Assembly: GCA_016715765.1 (NCBI GenBank)
Contig: JADJZJ010000030.1
Span: 1-50,208, forward strand
Direction of reading: 5' to 3'
Source: Opitutaceae bacterium
GTDB lineage: Bacteria > Verrucomicrobiota > Verrucomicrobiia > Opitutales > Opitutaceae
Length of the DNA stretch: 50,208 bases
Shown: positions 8,971 to 17,419 of the stretch, piece by piece
Position numbering within the stretch: position 1 is the first letter of the stretch
Layout of the letters: every line of letters starts with the position of its first letter
Position numbers and translations under genes: made by a program
Notes under the pieces: generated by a model
Database searches by the model: none
The model's input: the letters and a program-made list of their open reading frames with translations, nothing else
What the model was told of the DNA's origin: nothing

Positions 8971-10553
8971 GCGACCGCGCGCGCAATCGCATCGGCTTCG
9001 TCCTGTTCGCCGTCGGTTATCTGTGCGCCGTCACCTGGGTCTTCACGCGCTCGGCCCCGCTGGATTCCGGTCGGCCGGTGACCCTGCGGTTCGCGCACTG
9101 GCAGATCGAGGCCGGTCCGCCCGACGGCATCGCGGCGGTGATCAAGCGCTACGAGGAGCTGAATCCGCGGGTCAGGGTGGAGCAGCAGCTCGTGCCCGGC
9201 GCGGTGTACAAGCAATGGCTCCGCTCGAACCTCGCCGGCGGCACCGGCGCGGACCTGATCGAGTGGGGGCCGTGGCTGGAAGGCGTGCGCGACGTGCCGG
9301 CGCGCCACTTCGTGCCGGTGACGGAGGAGCTCAAGCGGCCGAATCCCTACAACCGGGGTACGCCGCTCGAGCACGCGCGCTGGGAGCAGACCTTCATTGA
9401 CGGCCTGTCGGGCCAGCGGATCGATTCGCCTGATCCCGGCCAGGTTTATGGCGTCACGCTCACGGAGGTTTCATTGCGGTTTTTCTGCAATCGCGAGCTC
9501 CTGCGCGACATCACCGGCACGGAGGCGGTGCCGCAGACCTTCGCGGAGCTCCGGCGGATTTTCGAGCTCCTGCCGGACTATTCCCGGCGGGTCGGCCGGC
9601 CCGTCATGGGCCTGGCCGGGGCGCGCGACAACACGCACTGGCTGCTCGATTTCCTGCTCGCCGGCACGACGATGGGACTGAACTTCTCGATGGACGACTA
9701 CGGCTATCTGGCGCTCTACAACCGCCAGCTGCTGGCCGGGTATTTGCACGGGCGGTGGAATTTCCGCCAACCGGAGGTGGGGGCGGGATTCGAGCTGCTG
9801 CGGGAGGTGGCCCGGCACATGAAGCCGGGTTTCATGCAGGTCACGCGGGACGAGGCGACGCGCGAGTTTCTCGGGGGCGATGCGCTGTTCATCTTCGCCG
9901 GCACGTGGGATGCGACCAGCCTCCGCCGGCTGGCGCCCTTCACCGTGGTGGCGCTGCGGTTTCCCCAGCCGACGCTGGATGACCCGGTGGTGGGCCGCTA
10001 CCTGATCGGCCGGTCCAACGACGGCGGCGGCATCACAGCCATGGCGATGCACCTCAGCCGGCACAGCCGGCATCCCGCGGAGGCGCTCGATTTCCTGCAT
10101 TTCCTGACCAGCGTCGAGGGCATGCAGCTCTTCACGAACGCGAGCGGCTGGCTGCCCTCGGTGCGCGAGGTGAAAATCCCCGCCGAGATCGAATCCTTCA
10201 AGGGCCGGCAGGACGGCTTTGCCTCGGCCAATCCCTACACGCTCATCGGTTCGAACGTGAGCATGCTATTCGCCCGCAACATCCACCTCCTGCTGGGTGA
10301 GCGCGGCTCGGTGGCGCGGTTTACGGAGGAATTGGATCGCATCATGCCAGAGGCAGTGCGGAGCGATTTGCAGACCGAACTTCGCAGTTCGCTCACCACC
10401 CTGAAAGGCCAGGAGATGCGCATGGTGGCGCATGCGAACCTGGCGGCGGACGAGCGCTCCCGCCGCGAATGGCTTATGCTGGAGGCCGGCCAGACGCTGT
10501 CCGAGGGCTTCGCCCTCGAGATGGCGCGGAACCTGGCCACGACGCAGCATTGA
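8967..10553 (+). CDS. Membrane-anchored extracellular solute-binding protein, copy 2
   Basis: 528 residues, paralogue of the protein at 6472. Shared blocks include AHWQIE-GPPDG-AAVIKRY, the GGTGAD ligand-lobe motif, RPNPYNRGTPLE and a VRDVPARHF-like stretch. The N-terminus is short and basic (MSDRARNR), followed by a hydrophobic anchor IGFVLFAVGYLCAVTWVF without a lipobox. Divergence is spread along the length, so the duplication is not recent. The ATGA overlap with the TPR-like gene is conserved. Ends just before a perfect inverted repeat at 10564 that separates it from the convergent esterase gene. A sugar or oligosaccharide ligand is an inference from family only. Confidence 0.8.
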   Translation: MSDRARNRIGFVLFAVGYLCAVTWVFTRSAPLDSGRPVTLRFAHWQIEAGPPDGIAAVIKRYEELNPRVRVEQQLVPGAVYKQWLRSNLAGGTGADLIEWGPWLEGVRDVPARHFVPVTEELKRPNPYNRGTPLEHARWEQTFIDGLSGQRIDSPDPGQVYGVTLTEVSLRFFCNRELLRDITGTEAVPQTFAELRRIFELLPDYSRRVGRPVMGLAGARDNTHWLLDFLLAGTTMGLNFSMDDYGYLALYNRQLLAGYLHGRWNFRQPEVGAGFELLREVARHMKPGFMQVTRDEATREFLGGDALFIFAGTWDATSLRRLAPFTVVALRFPQPTLDDPVVGRYLIGRSNDGGGITAMAMHLSRHSRHPAEALDFLHFLTSVEGMQLFTNASGWLPSVREVKIPAEIESFKGRQDGFASANPYTLIGSNVSMLFARNIHLLLGERGSVARFTEELDRIMPEAVRSDLQTELRSSLTTLKGQEMRMVAHANLAADERSRREWLMLEAGQTLSEGFALEMARNLATTQH

Positions 10554-10563
10554 TGCTATTCAG

Positions 10564-10641
10564 GTAGCGCCCGGCCTCCGGACGGGCGGTTGGTCGTTCG
10601 CCTGCGGTAGTCGCTCCGCCCGTCCGGAGGCCGGGCGCTAC
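10564..10641. repeat. Inverted REP pair (REPIN-like), 26-bp perfect arms
   Basis: GTAG at 10564 opens a 26-base arm (GTAGCGCCCGGCCTCCGGAC then GGGCGG) whose exact reverse complement ends in CTAC at 10641. The 26-base centre contains tggtcgttcgcctgcggtag. It lies between convergent genes ending at 10553 and 10652, so it could also stop transcription both ways, but there is no T-run. Confidence 0.75.
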
Positions 10642-10651
10642 CCAAGACAGG

Positions 10652-12565
10652 TCATCCGTACAGCAGCTCCCGCACGAGCGCGAGGTGCTCGGCATCGGTG
10701 ACGTTTCGCCGCGAGCCGGGCGGTGCATCGGCGGCCGGCTCGCGCGCGCCGTCGAGGGGATCGAGCCAATGCACCGGGCAACCGGCGACGGCGGCGAGTT
10801 GGGGCAGATCGTACTCGCGCAGCACGCCGGGCAGTACGAGGTCGTGCGGCCAGGCAAACGCTTCGGTGGCGAGCAGACTGGCATAACTCGCGGGCGCGCC
10901 CCGCAGCACCACGGCGGCAAAAGCACCCGGCAGCAGCGCTGCCAGGTGCAGCGCCAGCGGCCCGGCCGCGCCCGTGGCGCTGAGCACGGTGCGGCTCCGC
11001 GGCGGCAGGGCCCGGGCGAGTTGCCAGGCATCCCGCAGCCGCATGGCCTCAGGGGCATCGCCAATGGCCGCGCCGACATACGCGGCAAAACGATCGGGCG
11101 CGCCCCAATTCACCGCTTCGAAAGGATGCATCGCCATGGCGGTCTCGCCGCGCCCGCGCAAATCCGCGGTGATGAGGCAGGCCTGCGGACCCGTGCGATC
11201 GAGATGACCGATCGCGGCGGTGAGCCAGCCGCCCCGGGCGATTCCATTGGTACGGTCGGCTTCGTCAAAATGCCAGAGGGCCGGGTGATCGTCGCCGGGA
11301 TCCATGACGGTGACCGGCACGGTGATGCCCGGTTCGGTCGTCAGGAGCCATTCCTGCCAGGCATGAAACCAGATGCGCTGGGCGGATCCGCGCGCGGCCA
11401 GATGCGGCGGGGGCAGCGAAGCCGTGAAGCCATTCAACCGGCGGATGGTATCCACCGCGGGCCGTTCCGGCCGCGTACTGGCCAATGTTGCCGCTCGGGC
11501 CACCGTCAGGGAACGCATGTGCACCGAGGGATCGGGGCGGCATTGCATGGCGTCGGGTTCCAGCAGGGGGAAGTCGGCTTCGACCGGAGCAGGCAAAGGG
11601 TGATGCGCCGGCAGGTGCCACCACTGTCTCACCCAGCCGGCGAATTCCGCGGCTTGCCGCAGCGTGTAGGCGTGGCCGCCCTCGTCGGTGAAAAACCGGA
11701 AGCGGCCGGTGGCGCCCGCCGCCGAGTAGCGATCCGCGATGCGGGCCGCATCCCGGGCGGTTTCCGCGATGTCGAACACTTCGTCCTCCCGCCCGGCCAT
11801 CAGCAGCAGCGGACGGGGGGCGAGGGCGGCGCAAAGGTCCAGGTCGTCGATGCCATCACGCAGGCGGCCGGGCATGAGGGTCTCCGGACAGGAGGCGTAG
11901 GCGGCATCCAGCACGAGCCAGCCCTGGGGCGCGAAGCAGCACGAGGGCCCGATGACGGTGATGCGGTCATCGAGCAGCGCGGCGAAGATCGAGGTGTTGC
12001 CGCCACCGGAGACGCCCGTGGCCGCCACGCCGTGACGGCGTTCGATGTCGGGCCGGCCCAGCAGGTAATCCACGCTGCGCAACGCATCGCCCACGAAGTA
12101 GCGGCTCGAGGTGTCGCCCGTCAGGTAACAACGGACACCGTCGGCAAAGTGGTCGTTGCCCGGTTGCTTCTCCCCGGCCATGCCGGGCGGATCATAGGTG
12201 AGGGCGGCGAAGCCGGCACGCGCGAAATACTGGCAGGGCAGCTGGTACGACGGGCGGGTTTTGGCGGAGTGTCCGACCGAGACGATCACCGGCGGATAGG
12301 GCGGCGGCAGGTCGGCGGGGAGAAACACGGTCGCGTTCACCTCCCAGCCGGGGTGGGATTCGAACAGCACGTTTTCGTAGCGATAGCCCGGCCCCTGGCC
12401 GCGGCCGACCACGCGGGCCGACAACGGCCGGGCGGAGAGTTCAACGGGGAGATCGCCGTAGTAGCCGGCGAAGCGGGCGCGCACGCCGGTCGGGTCGGTC
12501 GCCCAGCGTTGCGCACCGGCCTGCAGACCGGCATGTCCGCGCGCGACGAGGTGGCGGCGCAGCAT
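10652..12565 (-). CDS. Two-domain alpha/beta hydrolase, acetyl xylan esterase-like
   Basis: Predicted esterase or peptidase-like hydrolase. 637 residues with two alpha/beta-hydrolase domains. The first (about 60-320) carries the nucleophile elbow GVSGGG (Ser about 186), an Asp in AGREDEVF and a His in DEGGHAY, a complete triad. It is preceded by NATVFLPADLPPPYPPVIVS and TYDPPGMAGE, resembling the acetyl xylan esterase/prolyl oligopeptidase group. The second (about 350-637) has TADLRGRGET and GAAGPLALHLAALLPGA but no obvious GxSxG, so it is probably non-catalytic. No signal peptide at this start. The stop of the upstream Nudix gene is one base before the ATG, so the two are likely co-transcribed. 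The frame is open upstream without a start codon. Confidence 0.8.
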   Translation of the reverse strand: MLRRHLVARGHAGLQAGAQRWATDPTGVRARFAGYYGDLPVELSARPLSARVVGRGQGPGYRYENVLFESHPGWEVNATVFLPADLPPPYPPVIVSVGHSAKTRPSYQLPCQYFARAGFAALTYDPPGMAGEKQPGNDHFADGVRCYLTGDTSSRYFVGDALRSVDYLLGRPDIERRHGVAATGVSGGGNTSIFAALLDDRITVIGPSCCFAPQGWLVLDAAYASCPETLMPGRLRDGIDDLDLCAALAPRPLLLMAGREDEVFDIAETARDAARIADRYSAAGATGRFRFFTDEGGHAYTLRQAAEFAGWVRQWWHLPAHHPLPAPVEADFPLLEPDAMQCRPDPSVHMRSLTVARAATLASTRPERPAVDTIRRLNGFTASLPPPHLAARGSAQRIWFHAWQEWLLTTEPGITVPVTVMDPGDDHPALWHFDEADRTNGIARGGWLTAAIGHLDRTGPQACLITADLRGRGETAMAMHPFEAVNWGAPDRFAAYVGAAIGDAPEAMRLRDAWQLARALPPRSRTVLSATGAAGPLALHLAALLPGAFAAVVLRGAPASYASLLATEAFAWPHDLVLPGVLREYDLPQLAAVAGCPVHWLDPLDGAREPAADAPPGSRRNVTDAEHLALVRELLYG

Positions 12566-12566
12566 C

Positions 12567-13061
12567 TCATGCGGTTCGGTGAAGGCGGGGGTGGGGGGCC
12601 AAGGCGCGGGGAGGCTCAGCGACGCAGGGCTGGGAATCGCGATGCCGCGACTGGGGAACGCCGCGCACCGGCAGGTCGGCGGCGGCGAGATCGATCGAGG
12701 GCAGGGCGGCCGGCGTCAGCCAGCGCAGGGCGACATGCTCGTGCGGGTGCGGTTCGGCGCTGCCCGGGGCCAGCCGGCCGACGAACGGGATCATCTCGAT
12801 GGTCTCGGCGTAGGCGTGGGTGAAGCGGGGCAAGGCCTTGGTGATGACAAATTCACAGCCGAGTTCCTCGCGCAGTTCCCGCACGATGGCGGATTCGGCC
12901 GATTCACCGGCCTCGACCTTGCCGCCGGGAAACTCCCATTTGAAGGGCAGATGCTTGTTGGCGGGGCGCTGGGCCACCAGGACCAGCCCAGCCCGCTCGA
13001 TGAGGGCGCAGACAACCGGGATGGGCGGCAGGGCGGAATTCGCGGCCATGTTTGGAATCAT
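12567..13061 (-). CDS. Nudix hydrolase, MutT-like (8-oxo-dGTP diphosphatase family)
   Basis: Likely removes oxidised nucleoside triphosphates from the pool. The full Nudix box is present: G-G-K-V-E-A-G-E, seven residues, then R-E-L-R-E-E-L-G. The surrounding KWEFPGGKVEAGE and HEHVALRWLTPAAL fit MutT closely. Length 164 residues against about 130 for MutT; the excess is a C-terminal tail after DLPV that is Arg/His/Pro rich (RGVPQSRHRDSQP and so on). That tail does not look family-like, so the gene may end in an altered frame. Alternative start at 13049 (MAANSALPP). The stop sits immediately before the esterase ATG. Confidence 0.85.
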   Translation of the reverse strand: MIPNMAANSALPPIPVVCALIERAGLVLVAQRPANKHLPFKWEFPGGKVEAGESAESAIVRELREELGCEFVITKALPRFTHAYAETIEMIPFVGRLAPGSAEPHPHEHVALRWLTPAALPSIDLAAADLPVRGVPQSRHRDSQPCVAEPPRALAPHPRLHRTA

Positions 13062-13109
13062 TTAAATCTGCGCTGGCCCCGGGGCGCGGGGCAACTACAC
13101 ATTGAGTGC

Positions 13110-13322
13110 ATGTCTGAGGAAGATCCGGTCATAGAACTTGAGCCCAAGAATCCGTTTTCCTGGAAAATCGTGGCGATGTTCCTCGTCGCCTGGCTGGTGG
13201 TCTTCGGGCTCATGTACGAGCTGAAGAGCGGAATGATCCGCCTGCTGCTCCCGCTGATCGCGATCATCTTCCTGATCTACCTGGTCATCTGCACCCTCTA
13301 CCTAGTCAAAAATCGCAAGTAA
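13110..13322 (+). CDS. Small two-helix membrane protein
   Basis: 70 residues from the ATG at 13110; a longer in-frame ORF starting at 12579 is the antisense of the Nudix gene and is discounted. Acidic N-terminus (SEEDPVIELEPKNPF) then two transmembrane helices, IVAMFLVAWLVVFGLMYEL and LLLPLIAIIFLIYLVICTLY, and a basic tail KNRK. Probably cytoplasmic N- and C-termini. Twelve bases before the SPFH gene and on the same strand, suggesting an operon of membrane-scaffold proteins. Family unknown. Confidence 0.65.
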   Translation: MSEEDPVIELEPKNPFSWKIVAMFLVAWLVVFGLMYELKSGMIRLLLPLIAIIFLIYLVICTLYLVKNRK

Positions 13323-13333
13323 TCCATCCGCCC

Positions 13334-14479
13334 ATGAAACAGATCATCACCCTCGTCCTCGCCGGCATCATCCTGATCGCCCTGCTTGTCGCCAGCATCT
13401 TCATCGTCGATATCACGACCGTGGAGGGTAATGAAATCGGCGTGAAGGAAACGTGGGACGGCGGCGTGATATCCGATCCGTTGCAGCCCAAGACCTACGT
13501 GCTGTTCCCGGGCTTCACCCAGAAGGTCTTCAAGTACGACATGTCCTCGCAGGTCTTCGTCATGAACGACCAGCCGGATGCGACCTACGGTGAGGGCCGC
13601 CGCCGCGACAGTTACCTCGTGCAGTCGTCCGAGGGCCAGGACATGCGCATCTCCCTCAACATCCGCTGGCGCCGGGATCCGGCCTTCGTGGTGGACATGC
13701 ACAAGACCGTCCGCGGCAACGTGGAGGAAAAGATCCTCCGGCCCGAGCTGATGCGCGTCGTGAAGGACAAGGCCACGACCCGCACCGCCCTCGACGCCTA
13801 CTCGGGCGAGGGGCTGGTGAAACTGCAAAGCGACATTTCCAGCGCGTTGATGGCGGCCGACAGCGACCTGCGCAAGCGCGGGGTCATCGTGGAGAATTTC
13901 GTGATCGAGCACATCGGCCTCGATCCCGCCTATGTGGAGCAGATCAAGGCCCGGCAGGTGGCGGTGCAGGAGCGCCTGCGCGCCATCGAGGAGACCCGCG
14001 CCGCCGAGGCCAAGGCGGACCGCGCGAAGGCCGAGGCGCAGGCGGCCTATGAAAAGGCGGTCGTCGACGCCAAGCGCGACAAGGAGGTCGGCATCCTCGG
14101 GGCGCAGAAGCTCGCCGAGCAGCAGGTGCTCGATGCCCAGGCGGCGGCCAAGCGGGTGGAATTTGCCGCCGAGGCCGACAAGAACCGCAACGTGCTCGCG
14201 GCGCAGGGCGAACAGGAAGCGGCGCTGCTGCGCGCGCAGGCCATCGAGGCGCTGGGCAAGGCCGAGGCCGAGGCCACCCGGCTGAAACTGAGCGCGTATT
14301 CGGCCCAGGGCTCCGAGGCCTTTGTGCGCATCGAGGTATCCAAGTCCATGGCCGAGGCCTTCAAGAACATCGACGGCTACCTGCCGCAGGACATGACCGT
14401 GAACCTCCTCAGCGATTCCTTCCTCCGGGCGGTGGAGGCGGTGGTGGGCGGCAAGTCGGCGCCGGCGGCGAATCACTGA
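13334..14479 (+). CDS. SPFH/Band 7 domain protein (prohibitin/stomatin-like)
   Basis: Membrane-scaffold protein of the stomatin/prohibitin/flotillin/HflK superfamily; such proteins form oligomeric rings and often control membrane proteases or microdomains. 381 residues. Residues 1-24 form one N-terminal transmembrane helix (IITLVLAGIILIALLVASIF). The Band 7 core follows (NEIGVKETWDGGV, ISLNIRWRRDPAF, GVIVENFVIEHIGLDP). Residues about 210-330 are a long Ala/Glu/Lys/Arg-rich coiled coil (RAIEETRAAEAKADRAKAEA), as in HflK/prohibitin. No protease gene is adjacent; instead a small membrane protein lies on each side (13110, 14511). Exact subfamily not determined. Confidence 0.85.
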   Translation: MKQIITLVLAGIILIALLVASIFIVDITTVEGNEIGVKETWDGGVISDPLQPKTYVLFPGFTQKVFKYDMSSQVFVMNDQPDATYGEGRRRDSYLVQSSEGQDMRISLNIRWRRDPAFVVDMHKTVRGNVEEKILRPELMRVVKDKATTRTALDAYSGEGLVKLQSDISSALMAADSDLRKRGVIVENFVIEHIGLDPAYVEQIKARQVAVQERLRAIEETRAAEAKADRAKAEAQAAYEKAVVDAKRDKEVGILGAQKLAEQQVLDAQAAAKRVEFAAEADKNRNVLAAQGEQEAALLRAQAIEALGKAEAEATRLKLSAYSAQGSEAFVRIEVSKSMAEAFKNIDGYLPQDMTVNLLSDSFLRAVEAVVGGKSAPAANH

Positions 14480-14510
14480 AACTTTCCGGGCACCGCCGGG
14501 TAATCCGGAC

Positions 14511-14768
14511 ATGAATACTTTCCTGAAAGTCCTGATCCTGGCGGTGCTGGCGCTCGTGGTCATCAAGCTTGCGCCCTTGCTCATGATTCCGGCGTTGATC
14601 GCCTTCCTGGCCCTGCTGGTGGCCGGGGTGGCGCTGGCCGGCGGGCTGACACTGCTGCTCATCGTGACCCTGGCGGTCCTCGCGGCGCTGTCGCCCCTAT
14701 GGCTCCCGGTGCTGGCGCTGATCGGCTTCATCGCCCTCATCCGCCGCGCCTCGCGCAAGACGGCGTAA
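14511..14768 (+). CDS. Very hydrophobic small membrane protein
   Basis: 85 residues, nearly all hydrophobic: LKVLILAVLALVVIKLAPLL, ALIAFLALLVAGVALAGGLT and LLLIVTLAVLAALSPLWLPV form about three helices, ending in the basic RRASRKTA. ATG at 14511, 32 bases after the SPFH stop, same strand, so probably in one operon with it. No family recognised. Confidence 0.6.
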   Translation: MNTFLKVLILAVLALVVIKLAPLLMIPALIAFLALLVAGVALAGGLTLLLIVTLAVLAALSPLWLPVLALIGFIALIRRASRKTA

Positions 14769-14784
14769 AGGGCGGGTCAGGAGT

Positions 14785-14846
14785 TGTAGGAGCGGCTTTA
14801 GGCCGCGATCTGGCGCGCAACATCGCGGCCTAAAGCCGCTCCTACA
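14785..14846. repeat. REPIN-like inverted repeat, tgtaggagcggctttaggcc family
   Basis: 25-base arms, perfect: 14785-14809 and 14822-14846, with a 12-base centre. Each outer end has GTAG/CTAC, and each arm folds on itself (AGCGGC/GCCGC). A second copy of the same sequence class is at 26286-26348. Lies after the SPFH gene cluster; the following 109 bases to 14955 hold nothing recognised. Confidence 0.75.
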
Positions 14847-14955
14847 GTGGGACGAGTTGCAGTAAGGTGCACGGCCAACGGCCTGCGGTATATTTTGACG
14901 GTGCGCCCGAGGTTCAGGCTGGCGGTGAACCGGCCGGCGGATTTCCTGAGTGGCC

Positions 14956-15651
14956 ATGGCGCAAGACCTCCCCTCGGGCATCATCGCCGGGATCAGCTTC
15001 ACCGGCCGTTCCGGCGGGGTGGTGAAGGCCCTGTCCGGCTTCCGCAAGGGCCATCACTCGGTGCCGGACGCCGCCAATGCCGTGACCAACGCCTTCCTCG
15101 GAAAAATCTGCGCGACCGAACTCGGCGAGCAGGCCGAGGCCCTCTTTCAAAAAGTGCGCACCGGTCTGGGCTACAAGCGCAAGGACCTGGCCCTGGCGCT
15201 GACCCCGCCGAGCGCGGAGCTGACCACCAAGGATTTCACCGTCGGCATTGACTACGCGTTGGATGAGCAGGATCCCGCCCGCTACCGGGTGACCCAGGTC
15301 ATGCACGGCCTGCGGAGCGGCGAACTCGTGCGGACCGAGGAATTCGCCGCGATCTTTGCGGCGGCCTTTGCGGAAATCTCCTTCGGCCTGAAAAAAGGCA
15401 CCCGGGTGGAGGCGATGATCGACCTCATCGAGGCACTGGATGAGGAAAACGGATTGAGTGTGACCTATCCGGCGGATTGCCGCGAATGCCTCATCCGTGT
15501 GACCGGGGTGGCGGCGGAGGTGCGTTGCACCGGCGCCACGCTCGACATGGTTTTCCCGCGCGCCGCCTCGCCCCGGGAGTTGATGGCGGAGTTCGCGGCC
15601 GTGCGCGGGGCCTTCGCCGTGAGCCGCGAACTGGCGGGGCTGATCGGGTAG
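14956..15651 (+). CDS. Conserved-looking protein of unknown function
   Basis: 231 residues from ATG 14956 (GTG 14950 also in frame). No signal peptide, transmembrane segment or domain that I recognise. Features: GIIAGISFTGRSGGVVKALS at the start, a Lys-rich GYKRKDLALALTPPSAELTT, then DFTVGIDYALDEQDPARYRV in a strand-like region and a C-terminal stretch with two cysteines, YPADCRECLIRVTGVAAEVR, that could bind metal or form a disulfide. Composition is normal for this chromosome, and coding character is good across the length. Stop lies five bases from the convergent VPDSG-type gene. Function should not be guessed. Confidence 0.65.
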   Translation: MAQDLPSGIIAGISFTGRSGGVVKALSGFRKGHHSVPDAANAVTNAFLGKICATELGEQAEALFQKVRTGLGYKRKDLALALTPPSAELTTKDFTVGIDYALDEQDPARYRVTQVMHGLRSGELVRTEEFAAIFAAAFAEISFGLKKGTRVEAMIDLIEALDEENGLSVTYPADCRECLIRVTGVAAEVRCTGATLDMVFPRAASPRELMAEFAAVRGAFAVSRELAGLIG

Positions 15652-15656
15652 GGCGG

Positions 15657-16280
15657 TCAGGCCTTCCGGCGGGATTTCGACACCGCAAAGGCAATGAACA
15701 TCGAGCCAAGGGCCCAGAGGGTGACCATGGAATCCGGCACGGACGAAACCACGCTGCCTTCAAGGCCTTCCACGTAGGCCAGATCGAAACCCGGAGATCC
15801 GCCGGAAGCATCGAGACCGAGGATCTTCACGGCATTGACGTAGCCCGTGTATCCAATGCTCGCGAAGTCAAAACCGGAGACAGTGGCCGTCGTGGCGGTC
15901 CCAAGGAAAGTGAACGTTGATCCGAAATCCGACGAAATGTAGACGCTGGCCGTCTCAGTGGCGCCACCGAGCTCGGAGACGAAGAGATCCAATCCGGCAC
16001 CGTCGAACACGAAGCCGGTGCTGAAGCCGAGGGTGATATACGAACCGGTGGGCAGTGAGACGAACGTGGTCGCATTACCGTCAGTGGCATAACTCAACGG
16101 GACCGGCACAGGGAAACTGCCGGGGAACGTGCCGCCGTAAACTCCGCTCATGGATCCGGCGCCGGAGTTGTAAAAATCGATGACGGTGTCCGCCAGAATG
16201 GTCGAGGCCATGGCCTGGGGCACGCTCGCGAGTGACAGAATACCCGCAGCTGCGAGGGAGAGGAGAGGTAGTTTTTTCAT
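15657..16280 (-). CDS. Secreted protein with VPDSG-CTERM-like sorting tail (variant VPDSM)
   Basis: 207 residues from the ATG at 16280; the ORF extends upstream to 16370 but the added residues look non-coding. Signal peptide MKKLPLLSLAAAGILSLASV-PQAMA, then a Gly/Ser/Thr/aromatic-rich beta domain (SVYISSDFGSTFTFLGTATT). The C-terminus is Val-Pro-Asp-Ser-Met, one hydrophobic helix (TLWALGSMFIAFAV) and a basic SKSRRKA end, the tripartite layout of exosortase substrates of the VPDSG-CTERM kind known from Verrucomicrobiota. Met replaces the usual Gly. No exosortase gene is in the window. The spacer to 16532 is AT-rich near 16430-16460, a plausible promoter region. Confidence 0.8.
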   Translation of the reverse strand: MKKLPLLSLAAAGILSLASVPQAMASTILADTVIDFYNSGAGSMSGVYGGTFPGSFPVPVPLSYATDGNATTFVSLPTGSYITLGFSTGFVFDGAGLDLFVSELGGATETASVYISSDFGSTFTFLGTATTATVSGFDFASIGYTGYVNAVKILGLDASGGSPGFDLAYVEGLEGSVVSSVPDSMVTLWALGSMFIAFAVSKSRRKA

Positions 16281-16531
16281 GGTTCGGTGGTTGAAACGAG
16301 GCTGGTCAGGTTGGAACGTGTTTTGTGTTATAAGTGGGAAGCTGGCCGGGGCTTTACATGCGACATCCACACATGCTGGATTTATGCCAATAAGGTTATG
16401 CTTTGTAATGAAAATCCCGAAAGTTAATTAATAGCATTAACTTAAATAACTTAATGCCTTGAAGGCCATTGGCTGGCCCGTGGCCGAACTGTAAGCAAAC
16501 GCGACAGAGGCAACGGAGGGAACCGATCCAC

Positions 16532-17419
16532 TCAGCAAATCCGACCGCGCTTGGCCCGTGGGCCGTGCGTGGCGGGATTGTTTCCGATCCAGCGTTCATC
16601 AATCGGCTGGCTGGCGCGCTGGTAGCGCGTGTCGGACGAAATGCGGATGCGCTGGGTCTGGTTGTCCAGGCTCGCGTGGATCAGGTTCATCTTGAAGGTC
16701 AGCAAATCGCCGGGGCGGTATTCCGTGGTGAGCCAGCGGCCGCCGAGACGCTTTTGCAGCACCACGGGATTGTTGGTCAGCCAACCCGGATGACTCCAGG
16801 CGGACGTGCCCTTGACCTTGGCGACCTGCTTCGGGTCGTTCTCGCAGTAGGTGTCCACATCCACCTCGAGATACTGCCGGAGCTGCTCCGATTTCTTGTG
16901 CGAATCCTCGAGCACCATCAGGCCGCCGACTTCAAGCGGGACCTCGCCGTAGGGAATCCAGCAAGTGAGCAACTGGTGCGTGCCGCGGCTCATGTACACG
17001 AGGTCGCAGTGCGGCGGGGTGCCCATGCCATGGCTGACGGCGCGATACCAGATGTGATCAAAGTGACGGACCGGCTCGCCGAAGAGGGCGGCGTAAAATC
17101 CGTCCAGCTCCGGGCCAAAGACGACGCGTTCGACGGCGGGATTGTTGAGGGCGAGGTCGCCGCGGTAGGTCATGGCCTTGTCCGGTCGGGCCACGAGGTC
17201 ATCAACCGGATGCGCCGGATCGAGCGCGCCCTCGGCGGCAAGGCGGGCGGCGACGGAGGCCCGGGCGGCCAGGATCAGCGCGGGATCGAAGAATCCGGGG
17301 ATGAAGAGGTAGCCGTCGGCATCGAGGCGCTGGCGCAGTTCGTCCACGCGATCCGCACAGTCGGCCGAGGAGCGCAACTCGCCGAACGCAGCGGGCGACA
17401 GGTTCAATCCATTTTGCAC
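16532..17419 (-). CDS. Phytanoyl-CoA dioxygenase (PhyH) family protein
   Basis: Predicted Fe(II)/2-oxoglutarate-dependent oxygenase. Visible: LDADGYLFIPGFFDPALILA near the N-terminus, the iron-binding facial pair PHCDLVYM (His-x-Asp), the distal His in NLIHASLDNQTQR, and an Arg in RIRISSDTRYQR that would bind 2-oxoglutarate. About 295 residues from a GTG at 17419; an in-frame TTG at 17536 would add 39 Pro/Arg-rich residues that do not look like protein, so the true start is uncertain. Family members often hydroxylate small molecules; substrate unknown. Flanked by a GC-rich repeat-bearing spacer, and not obviously in an operon. Confidence 0.75.
   Translation of the reverse strand: MQNGLNLSPAAFGELRSSADCADRVDELRQRLDADGYLFIPGFFDPALILAARASVAARLAAEGALDPAHPVDDLVARPDKAMTYRGDLALNNPAVERVVFGPELDGFYAALFGEPVRHFDHIWYRAVSHGMGTPPHCDLVYMSRGTHQLLTCWIPYGEVPLEVGGLMVLEDSHKKSEQLRQYLEVDVDTYCENDPKQVAKVKGTSAWSHPGWLTNNPVVLQKRLGGRWLTTEYRPGDLLTFKMNLIHASLDNQTQRIRISSDTRYQRASQPIDERWIGNNPATHGPRAKRGRIC

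Noticed and set aside
10564..10641. Rho-independent terminator between convergent genes
   Set aside because: Perfect inverted repeat but no T-run on either side; listed as a REPIN-type repeat instead.
12579..13109. N-terminal extension of the 70-residue membrane protein
   Set aside because: Extension is antisense to the Nudix gene, Gly/Arg-rich, and has no family character.
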